The notes under the pieces were generated by a model, which saw nothing but the letters and a program-made list of their open reading frames with translations, did no database searches and had not been told where the DNA came from. A stretch of 5,236 nt of DNA from contig JBEKDJ010000355.1 of NCBI GenBank assembly GCA_050014415.1, positions 1-5,236 of the forward strand, in the 5' to 3' direction. The stretch comes from JBEKDJ01 sp050014415. GTDB taxonomy: Bacteria > Desulfobacterota > BSN033 > UBA1163. This document shows, in pieces, positions 1 through 5,236 of the stretch. The position numbers were made by a program, and so were the translations under genes. The stretch's first letter is position 1. Each line of letters opens with the position of its first letter.

Positions 1-169
1 CCGATTCTGGAACTTTTTGACTTTCCACCTCTAAGATTCTCAGCGCTTCATCCCCGGAGAGGGCAGGGAGGACTTGATATCCTTCCAATTCCAGGAGCGC
101 AGTGATCATCCCCACGGTATCCGTCTCATCGTCAACGACCAATATTTTTTTCGCCTCTCTATCTTTCAT
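1..169 (-). CDS. Response regulator receiver (REC) domain protein, N-terminal part, cut by left window edge
   Basis: The reverse strand from an ATG at 169 reads MKDREAKKILVVDDE, then a helix with LLELEGYQV and then LSGDEALRILE. This is the classic start of a CheY-like receiver domain: beta strand 1 (KILVVDDE) with the acidic pair D13-D14 that binds Mg2+, alpha 1, beta 2 (GYQVLPALSG) and alpha 2. The 56 visible codons stop just before the expected phospho-acceptor Asp on beta 3, so that residue and any output domain are outside the window. Such domains take a phosphate from a partner histidine kinase in the cytoplasm. A purine-rich TAGGAAAAGGA sits directly before the ATG, which supports this start. 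The gene is divergent from the efflux operon, with a 166-bp gap between the start codons. It could be a DNA-binding regulator, a single-domain CheY-like protein or a larger multidomain protein; the sequence here cannot tell which. Confidence 0.88.
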   Translation of the reverse strand, partial: MKDREAKKILVVDDETDTVGMITALLELEGYQVLPALSGDEALRILEVESQKVPES

Positions 170-214
170 TCCTTTTCCTAATACCCCAATAATATGATCG
201 CTTTAACCCAACAC

Positions 215-243
215 AATATCGCTGAAAGATCGTTGAATGTCAA
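215..243 (-). promoter_or_regulatory. Putative sigma70-type promoter for the response-regulator gene
   Basis: Read on the minus strand, a perfect TTGACA (243-238) is followed after 17 nt by GATATT (220-215), which matches 4 of 6 positions of the TATAAT consensus. Transcription would start near 208, leaving a leader of about 40 nt before the ATG at 169. This is sequence inspection only; AT-rich spacers often contain such matches by chance. Confidence 0.45.
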
Positions 244-283
244 TCGTAATTTGGGGTCTACCCACTCCTGCGTTATTAGAAAA

Positions 284-312
284 TTGACAAAAGTTTCGTA
301 AAATATTAAATT
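284..312 (+). promoter_or_regulatory. Putative sigma70-type promoter for the efflux operon
   Basis: A perfect TTGACA (284-289) is followed after 17 nt by TAAATT (307-312), a 4 of 6 match to the -10 consensus. Transcription would begin around 319-320. That gives a very short leader of about 16 nt, almost entirely the Shine-Dalgarno region, so the placement is tight but possible. The surrounding 280-320 stretch is strongly AT-rich, as expected for a promoter but also a source of chance matches. Confidence 0.45.
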
Positions 313-321
313 TCATTTTTA

Positions 322-327
322 AAGGAG
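322..327 (+). promoter_or_regulatory. Strong Shine-Dalgarno site that fixes the adaptor start
   Basis: AAGGAG lies 8 nt before the ATG at 336, and a second purine run (AGG AAAGG) fills the gap. It favours 336 over the in-frame ATG at 375 (residue 14), which would give a more conventional signal peptide but has no comparable site in front of it. Confidence 0.75.
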
Positions 328-335
328 AGGAAAGG

Positions 336-1532
336 ATGGAATATCAGTTCTTTAAGGCTCATCATGGTGTATGGATGAAAGGGAAAATTCAGTCTCTATC
401 CTTTAGAATTTTAGGGGGAATTTTAGGGTTGTTGCTTTTAGCTATTTTTTCTTCAGGTTGCTCCAATGAAAAATCGGGAAAGCCTGTTTCTGCCCCAATA
501 CCCGTTACTGTAAGCACAGCAATTCAGAAAATGGTACCTGTACAGCTTCTTGTCATTGGGAACGTTCAAGCCTATTCTACGGTTGCAGTGAAGTCATTGG
601 TGGGGGGGGAATTGGTAGGCGTCCATTTCACAGAGGGACAGGATGTGAAGAAAGGAGACCTTCTCTTCAGGATCGACTCCCAACCCTTTGAAGCAGCGCT
701 CAAACAAGCCGAGGCCAATCTCCAAAAGGATCTGGCTCAGGCGAAAAATGCTCAAGAGGATGCCCGCCGTTATGAATTCTTAATCCAGAAAAGCGTGGTC
801 GCCCGGCAACAGTATGATAAGGTTCGTACCGATGCAGACGCTCTCGAAGCCACGGTCCTCGCAGACAGGGCAGCTGTGAATAATGCAGAAATTCAATTGG
901 GTTACTGCTCAATTCATTCCCCCATTGACGGCCGAACTGGAAGTATCAACATTAAGAAGGGCAACATCATCGCAGCAGTGGGCCAGCCGAACGCTATTGA
1001 CTTGGTGACCATCAACCAGATCATTCCTATCTATGTTATCTTTTATGTTCCCGAGCAGAATCTGCCAGAAATCAAGAAATATATGGCAAGAGGCTCCCTC
1101 AAGGTTGAGGCACTCCCTCCGAATGATACGAGTGGCGGTGAGCAGGGTATCCTGACTTTCATCGATAACACCGTGGATAAAACAACAGGAACAATCTTGC
1201 TCAAAGGAACTTTTGCCAACCGTGAGAAAAAACTCTGGCCAGGGCAGTTCGTCAATGTTGTGCTCACACTCACCACGGAGCCCAATGCAATTGTGGTTCC
1301 GTCCCAGGCTATCCAGACTGGGCAGGAAGGCCAGTACGTCTTTGTGATCAAGCCCGACCTCACAGCAGATAACCGTCCTGTTGTAATAAGTAGGACCATC
1401 GATAAAGAAACGATCATCGAGAAAGGGCTTCAAGCCGGTGAGAGGGTTGTGACGGACGGCCAGCTTCAGCTCGTTCCAGGTACTAAAGTAGAAGTGAAGG
1501 CCAGTCCGGGCGGTCCGGGGAAAGGCTCATGA
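336..1532 (+). CDS. RND efflux periplasmic adaptor lipoprotein (MdtA/AcrA-like, membrane fusion protein)
   Basis: This 398-aa protein should link an inner-membrane RND permease to an outer-membrane channel. The N-terminus has a basic segment, a hydrophobic core at about residues 25-38 and a lipobox-like FSSGC with Cys42, so it is probably lipid-anchored. Ser43 follows the Cys, which is compatible with outer-membrane sorting by the enterobacterial rule. Next come the first lipoyl half-motif (about 83-116, with EGQDVKKGDLLFRID), an alpha-helical hairpin (about 117-188), the second lipoyl half (about 190-215, SPIDGRTG) and a beta-barrel domain with TFIDNTVDKTTGTI (274-287) and PGQFVNV (302-308). 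A membrane-proximal domain follows from VVPSQAI (320-326). Length fits the family (AcrA and MdtA are about 400 aa). At the hairpin tip, the R-x3-L-x6-S channel-docking motif reads R145, L149 and then Ala156 instead of Ser. The gene overlaps the permease by 4 nt, so the two are surely one operon. The family call is firm; the substrate is unknown. Confidence 0.95.
   Translation: MEYQFFKAHHGVWMKGKIQSLSFRILGGILGLLLLAIFSSGCSNEKSGKPVSAPIPVTVSTAIQKMVPVQLLVIGNVQAYSTVAVKSLVGGELVGVHFTEGQDVKKGDLLFRIDSQPFEAALKQAEANLQKDLAQAKNAQEDARRYEFLIQKSVVARQQYDKVRTDADALEATVLADRAAVNNAEIQLGYCSIHSPIDGRTGSINIKKGNIIAAVGQPNAIDLVTINQIIPIYVIFYVPEQNLPEIKKYMARGSLKVEALPPNDTSGGEQGILTFIDNTVDKTTGTILLKGTFANREKKLWPGQFVNVVLTLTTEPNAIVVPSQAIQTGQEGQYVFVIKPDLTADNRPVVISRTIDKETIIEKGLQAGERVVTDGQLQLVPGTKVEVKASPGGPGKGS
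406..429 (+). repeat. In-frame 12-bp tandem duplication in the signal-peptide core
   Basis: GAATTTTAGGGG (406-417) is followed directly by GAATTTTAGGGT (418-429), 11 of 12 identical. In frame this encodes I-L-G-G then I-L-G-L (residues 25-32), so one copy accounts for four residues of the hydrophobic core of the adaptor's signal peptide. Confidence 0.8.
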
Positions 1533-4500
1533 GCATCTCAGAATTTTTCATCCGGCGTTCCGTTACAACGACTCTCATCATGTTGGCCATTCTTTTTTTC
1601 GGCATAGCCGGATACCGGCTCCTTCCGGTAAGCGATCTCCCGAATGTCGATTTCCCGACCATTCTTGTCAATGTAAGCTTTCCGGGGGCCAGCCCGGAAA
1701 CAATGGCCTCAGCCGTCGCGACTCCTCTGGAGCGGGAGTTCTCGACCATTGCTGGTCTCGATTCGATGAACTCTACTAACGCTCTGGGGATTACCCTGAT
1801 CACCCTCCAGTTCAGCCTGAGTCGCAATATCGACGCCGCTGCTCAGGACGTCCAGGCAGCGATGACTAAAGCCTCAAGCCAACTTCCCCAGAATATGCCC
1901 TATCCGCCATTTTATCGAAAGGTCAACCCTGCAGACCAGCCTGTTATCTATCTGTCCTTGAGTTCTCCAACCCTTCCCCTTTTTACTGTGGACGAATATT
2001 CAGAAACTTTCATCGCCCAACGCGTTTCTATGATCAGCGGAGTTGCCCAGGTCCTGGTCTATGGTTCGCAGAAGTATGCTGTTCGCGCCCAGCTCGACCC
2101 CAATGCCCTTGCGGCCAGGAAAATCGGAATAGACGAGGTTTCCAGTGCTGTACAAAAAGGGAATGTAAACATCCCTACTGGCGCTTTGTGGGGAACCCAC
2201 CACGCCTTTACAATAGAAGCCAGTGGCCAGTTAATGGATGCAAAGGCCTACGAGCCCCTTATCGTGGCTTATCGTAACGGTTCGCCTGTTCGGCTCAAGG
2301 ATCTCGGCCGAGTGATTGACAGCGTAGAGAACGATAAGGTAGCAAGCTGGTATAATAATATCAAGGCCATCATCCTGGCCATCCAGCGCCAGCCTGGTAC
2401 CAACACCGTTGAGGTGGTCGACTCCATCAAGAAACTCCTTCCAACCTTCCGGGCTCAAGTGCCTGCTTCGGTAAACCTCGACATCCTCTACGACCGCTCC
2501 GTTTCGATCCGAGATTCAGTCAATGATGTCAAGTTTACCCTATTTCTTGCTCTTTGCTTAGTCGTCTTGGTGATCTTTCTCTTTCTTCGTAATCTCTCAG
2601 CGACTATGATCCCGAGCCTTGCGCTTCCCATGTCCATTGTGGGAACCTTTGCTTCCATGTATCTCTTAAACTACAGCCTTGACAACCTCTCCCTTATGGC
2701 CCTAACCCTGTCCGTGGGTTTCGTAGTCGATGATGCCATCGTTATGCTGGAAAACATCGTCCGCCATATGGAGATGGGGGAAGGGGTTCTCGAGGCAGCA
2801 CTCAACGGGTCCAGAGAAATTGGCTTTACGATCGTCTCCATGACCCTCTCCCTTGTTGCTGTCTTCATCCCGGTCCTCTTCATGGGTGGGATTATAGGAA
2901 GGTTACTCCACGAGTTTGCGGTCACGATCGGAATGGCCATTCTGATCTCTGGCTTTGTCTCATTGAGCCTTACGCCCATGCTTTGCAGCAAATTCCTTCG
3001 CCCTTCAAAAACGGTACATCACGGCCGAATTTACGCCATGTCGGAGCGATTTTTCGATGGGATGCTCCATGCCTATGATTGGAGCCTCAAAATCGTCTTG
3101 GAACACCGCCTGACCACCTTCGTCTTCTCAAACATCATCCTCGTAGTGACAATCTATCTTTTTATTATCATGCCAAAAGGATTTCTTCCAAGCGAGGATA
3201 CAGGCCAGATCTTTGGCTTTACCGAGGCCGCGCAGGGAATCTCTTTCGACTCCATGGTGCGCCATCAAAAGGAACTGGCTGCCATCATCCACCAAGATTC
3301 CAATGTTAAGTCTTTCATGTCGACTGTGGGGGCAAGCGGTATAAACGTATCCATTAACACTGGCCGTGTCTTCATGAATTTGAAACCTCGCTCTGAGCGC
3401 CGTCTGAGTGCGGACGAGATTATTCAGGAATTACGGCCGAAGCTGGCCACTATTCCCGGAGTCCGGGTATTTCTACAAAACCTTCCACCCATCCGAATCG
3501 GGGGAATGCTCACAAAAAGCCAGTATCAATTTACACTCCAGAGCCCCGATACAGATGAACTATATCGGAATGCCCGGGTGCTTGAAGCGAAGATGCGCGA
3601 GTTTCCGGGGTTTCAAGATGTGACGAGTGATCTCCAAATCACAAACCCTAAGGTCAATGTCGGGATTGATAGGGATAAAGCCTTTGCCCTTGGCATTACG
3701 GCGGAGCAGGTCGAAGATGCACTTTACACCGCCTATGGATCTCGCCAGATCTCTACCATACTTGCTCCAAACAATGAATATCAGGTTATCATGGAACTTG
3801 AACCCAAGTACCAGATGGACCCTTCGGCACTGGCGATGCTCTACATCCGGTCGTCAAGCAACCAACTCATCCCCTTAAACGCTGTGGCAAACCTCACCCG
3901 AGGTGTGGGGCCTCTGACTGTGAACCACCTGGGGCAGCTTCCTGCCGTCACCCTTTCTTTCAATCTCAAGCCTGGTGTCTCCATCGGAAATGCCGTAAAT
4001 GCCGTCCATAAAGTGGCTGCTGCGACGATTCCTACAACAATCAGCACAAGCTTTCAGGGTACAGCACAGGCCTTTGAATCGTCGATGCGCGGTCTTGGAT
4101 TCCTCTTATTAATGGCTATTTTGGTCATTTACATCGTGCTGGGTATTCTTTACGAAAGCTTCATCCATCCAATGACCATCCTTTCGGGCCTCCCTTCTGC
4201 CGGATTTGGGGTTCTGGTGACCCTGCTCATCTTCCATCAGGACCTGAATATTTATGCTTTTGTGGGAATCATCATGCTGATAGGCATCGTAAAGAAGAAT
4301 GCAATCATGATGATCGATTTTGCGCTGGCGGCAGAGAGAAAAGAAGGGAAAAGTCCTTCAGAGGCTATCTACCAGGGCTGTCTCATCCGATTTCGCCCCA
4401 TCATGATGACGACCATGGCAGCTCTCATGGCTACACTGCCGATTGCCTTCGGTTTCGGAGCTGGGGCAGAATCTCGTCGCCCCCTAGGCCTCGCTGTAGT

Positions 4501-4609
4501 GGGAGGTCTGCTGTTCTCACAATTAATTACTCTCTATATCACTCCTGTGATCTATATTTACCTGGATTCTTTCAAAGAGAAAGTAAAGGGTTTGTTCCAT
4601 AAAACATAG
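1529..4609 (+). CDS. RND multidrug efflux permease, HAE1 family, MdtB/MdtC-like
   Basis: This 1026-aa protein should be the proton-driven inner-membrane pump of a tripartite exporter, probably for drugs, bile-salt-like or other amphiphilic compounds. Length matches MdtC (about 1025). TM1 is at about 12-32, followed by a periplasmic porter loop opening with LPNVDFPTI and FPGASPETM. TM2-TM6 lie at about 336-353, 359-379, 386-408, 432-455 and 462-485, TM7 at about 528-547, then the second porter loop, and TM8-TM12 between 855 and 1012. The proton-relay residues are all present: D401 and D402 in TM4 (VVDDAIVMLENI), K923 in TM10 (GIVKKNAIMMIDFA), and R954 and T961 in TM11 (RFRPIMMT). These correspond to AcrB D407, D408, K940, R971 and T978. 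The TM10 motif and SQLITLYITPVIYIY (997-1011) are typical of the MdtB/MdtC branch. Its ATG overlaps the adaptor stop as ATGA, with GGGGAAAGG just upstream, so translation is likely coupled. There is no frameshift or missing key residue. MdtB and MdtC normally work as a pair; here only one permease is present, so a homotrimer is inferred. Confidence 0.96.
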   Translation: MSISEFFIRRSVTTTLIMLAILFFGIAGYRLLPVSDLPNVDFPTILVNVSFPGASPETMASAVATPLEREFSTIAGLDSMNSTNALGITLITLQFSLSRNIDAAAQDVQAAMTKASSQLPQNMPYPPFYRKVNPADQPVIYLSLSSPTLPLFTVDEYSETFIAQRVSMISGVAQVLVYGSQKYAVRAQLDPNALAARKIGIDEVSSAVQKGNVNIPTGALWGTHHAFTIEASGQLMDAKAYEPLIVAYRNGSPVRLKDLGRVIDSVENDKVASWYNNIKAIILAIQRQPGTNTVEVVDSIKKLLPTFRAQVPASVNLDILYDRSVSIRDSVNDVKFTLFLALCLVVLVIFLFLRNLSATMIPSLALPMSIVGTFASMYLLNYSLDNLSLMALTLSVGFVVDDAIVMLENIVRHMEMGEGVLEAALNGSREIGFTIVSMTLSLVAVFIPVLFMGGIIGRLLHEFAVTIGMAILISGFVSLSLTPMLCSKFLRPSKTVHHGRIYAMSERFFDGMLHAYDWSLKIVLEHRLTTFVFSNIILVVTIYLFIIMPKGFLPSEDTGQIFGFTEAAQGISFDSMVRHQKELAAIIHQDSNVKSFMSTVGASGINVSINTGRVFMNLKPRSERRLSADEIIQELRPKLATIPGVRVFLQNLPPIRIGGMLTKSQYQFTLQSPDTDELYRNARVLEAKMREFPGFQDVTSDLQITNPKVNVGIDRDKAFALGITAEQVEDALYTAYGSRQISTILAPNNEYQVIMELEPKYQMDPSALAMLYIRSSSNQLIPLNAVANLTRGVGPLTVNHLGQLPAVTLSFNLKPGVSIGNAVNAVHKVAAATIPTTISTSFQGTAQAFESSMRGLGFLLLMAILVIYIVLGILYESFIHPMTILSGLPSAGFGVLVTLLIFHQDLNIYAFVGIIMLIGIVKKNAIMMIDFALAAERKEGKSPSEAIYQGCLIRFRPIMMTTMAALMATLPIAFGFGAGAESRRPLGLAVVGGLLFSQLITLYITPVIYIYLDSFKEKVKGLFHKT

Positions 4610-4624
4610 TTCGGAGTTCGGAGT
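4609..4624 (+). repeat. Tandem GTTCGGA heptamer after the permease stop
   Basis: GTTCGGA occurs twice in tandem (4609-4615 and 4616-4622), followed by GT. The first base is the last base of the permease TAG stop. It is too short for a function to be assigned. Confidence 0.6.
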
Positions 4625-4668
4625 ATTTAAAACCTACACTTCCCTTTGTTTAGATGCTAACTGGTTTC

Positions 4669-4816
4669 AAATCCCAAATTCCAAATCCCAAGCTCCAAAT
4701 AAATTTCAAACTCCAATTCCTGCCTGCGGTAGGCAGGTCAAATGACCCAAAAGATTTTATTTTGAATTTTGTTAATTGGAATTTATTTGTGATTGGGTGC
4801 TTGTGATTTGGTGCTT
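4669..4816. repeat. Imperfect inverted-repeat intergenic element with degenerate 7/14-bp units
   Basis: The left arm begins with four heptamers in a row: AAATCCC, AAATTCC, AAATCCC and AAGCTCC (4669-4696). It continues with AAATAAATTTCAA (4697-4709), AAACTCC and AATTCC. The right arm ends in two 14-mers that differ at one base, GTGATTGGGTGCTT (4789-4802) and GTGATTTGGTGCTT (4803-4816), preceded by TTGGAATTTATTT (4776-4788). That last block is the reverse complement of 4697-4709 at 12 of 13 positions, and the 14-mer pairs of the two arms face each other with weaker similarity (first pair 9 of 14). A hairpin (4719-4737) lies between the arms. The element fills most of the spacer between two convergent genes and has no coding potential that I recognise. 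It looks like a dispersed, non-autonomous intergenic repeat, but copy number cannot be judged from one window. Confidence 0.6.
4719..4737. repeat. Perfect 7-bp hairpin CCTGCCT-GCGGT-AGGCAGG
   Basis: CCTGCCT (4719-4725) and AGGCAGG (4731-4737) are exact reverse complements around the 5-nt loop GCGGT. This GC-rich stem in an AT-rich spacer could end or stabilise transcripts from either convergent gene. Neither side has a uridine run immediately after the stem, so it is not a canonical intrinsic terminator. Confidence 0.7.
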
Positions 4817-4828
4817 ACCTCGGAGAGG

Positions 4829-5236
4829 TTAACTTGTTTCACACGGTGGGACTTTTTCAGTAAGTTTCTTCTTCTTTGCTGGTGTGAGTTCCTCTTTGAC
4901 CTCCCAGTCCTTTTTGGCAAAGGAATCCTGTCCCTTGATGAGAAGCCAATCCTTACCACTGCCTCTCCCTTTCATTAAGATGAGGGCAAAGCCCCCCTTT
5001 AATTTCTTTCCCTTCAATGTAAAACTCAGCCTTCCCTTATTCAGCGCAGTTTCCAGATCACCTTCCGGCTGAAACTCACCTGAGTCCCAGATGAGAACCG
5101 CTCCAGCTCCATAATGTCCCAGAGGAATGATTCCCTCAAAATCTCCATATTCAAAAGGATGATCATCTACCATGACAGCAAGCCGCTTATCGGATGGGTT
5201 CATAGAAGGGCCCTTGGGAATGGCCCAAGATTTAAG
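4829..5236 (-). CDS. DNA ligase D-type 3'-phosphoesterase (PE) domain protein, C-terminal part, cut by right window edge
   Basis: The visible 135 residues start LKSWAIPKGPSMNPSDKR, with the reading frame open to the window edge. They continue with LAVMVDDHPFEYGDFEG, IPLGHYGAGAVLIWD, a GRLSFTLKGKKLKGGFALI segment and DWLLIKGQD. These match the PE domain of bacterial LigD, which trims 3'-ribonucleotides and 3'-phosphates at DNA ends during non-homologous end joining. Conserved positions are visible: Lys of PKGPS, Arg of DKRLA, His of DDHP and Tyr of FEY. With Pseudomonas LigD numbering from memory, they fall at K66, R76, H84 and Y88 with identical spacing. The metal-binding His/His/Asp set and its Arg lie upstream, outside the window. 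The protein ends with a lysine-rich tail (PAKKKKLTEK) and a TAA at 4831-4829, so no ligase domain follows the PE domain. A stand-alone PE protein is most likely; a PE domain at the C-terminus of a larger protein cannot be excluded. An internal ATG at 5203 is not the start, because domain homology continues before it. Confidence 0.9.
   Translation of the reverse strand, partial: LKSWAIPKGPSMNPSDKRLAVMVDDHPFEYGDFEGIIPLGHYGAGAVLIWDSGEFQPEGDLETALNKGRLSFTLKGKKLKGGFALILMKGRGSGKDWLLIKGQDSFAKKDWEVKEELTPAKKKKLTEKVPPCETS

Noticed and set aside
170..335. Riboswitch or small RNA in the divergent spacer
   Set aside because: The predicted leaders are about 16 and 40 nt, too short for a known riboswitch, and I see no strong structured element.
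909..1433. Long minus-strand open frame (174 codons) inside the adaptor gene
   Set aside because: It lies wholly opposite a well-supported adaptor domain, shows no recognisable domain and has no ribosome-binding context; it is a shadow of the real gene. The same applies to the other frame at 1043-1417 and to 1483-1827, which spans the adaptor-permease junction.
375..1532. Alternative adaptor start at the in-frame ATG at 375
   Set aside because: It would give a neater signal peptide, but it lacks a Shine-Dalgarno site, while the ATG at 336 has AAGGAG at ideal spacing.
3079..3878. Series of short plus-strand open frames inside the permease gene
   Set aside because: They overlap the uninterrupted 1026-codon permease frame in another phase and their translations have no family features.
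4669..4720. CRISPR array or minisatellite with spacers
   Set aside because: The units are only 7 bp, degenerate and directly adjacent, with no spacers and no cas genes nearby.
4719..4737. Intrinsic terminator for the permease or PE gene
   Set aside because: The stem is good, but no T-run follows on either strand, so it is listed only as a hairpin.
4817..4829. Small hairpin ACCTC-GGA-GAGGT at the PE stop codon as a terminator
   Set aside because: The stem is only 5 bp and is not followed by a T-rich tract on the minus strand; it is likely to be chance.
4793..5072. Plus-strand short open frames opposite the PE gene
   Set aside because: The minus-strand frame carries clear LigD PE motifs across the same stretch; the plus-strand peptides are low-complexity shadows.

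Overview
The window looks like an ordinary chromosomal segment of a free-living Gram-negative (diderm) bacterium. The evidence is a lipoprotein periplasmic adaptor and an RND permease of the MdtB/MdtC type, which work only with an outer membrane. Codon use is mixed with moderate G+C, and the non-coding DNA is clearly AT-richer. The intergenic element built of AAATCCC-like units, with a CCTGCCT/AGGCAGG hairpin, resembles spacer repeats I associate with Desulfobacterota and other environmental lineages. That placement is a guess from style, not from a marker gene.

Layout: (1) Positions 1-169, minus strand, hold the first 56 codons of a response-regulator receiver domain, cut by the left edge. 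(2) Positions 170-335 are a divergent intergenic region with a plausible sigma70-type promoter on each strand. Both have a perfect TTGACA -35 box. (3) Positions 336-4609, plus strand, hold a two-gene efflux operon: an MdtA/AcrA-like lipoprotein adaptor (398 aa) and an MdtB/MdtC-like RND permease (1026 aa), overlapping by ATGA. (4) Positions 4610-4828 form a non-coding spacer between convergent genes. It contains a short tandem heptamer and an imperfect inverted-repeat element with degenerate 7/14-bp units. (5) Positions 4829-5236, minus strand, hold the C-terminal 135 residues of a LigD-type 3'-phosphoesterase (PE) domain protein, cut by the right edge. Its stop codon lies soon after the PE domain, so no ligase domain follows it.

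How they work together: the adaptor and permease should form a proton-driven tripartite exporter with a TolC-type outer-membrane channel encoded elsewhere. The divergent response regulator is a reasonable but unproven candidate for its regulator. The PE protein belongs to DNA-end processing and has no evident link to the pump. I see no clearly new system here. The points most worth a second look are the intergenic repeat element, the apparently stand-alone PE protein, a G8 tract and an in-frame 12-bp duplication in the adaptor gene, and the symmetric divergent promoter region.
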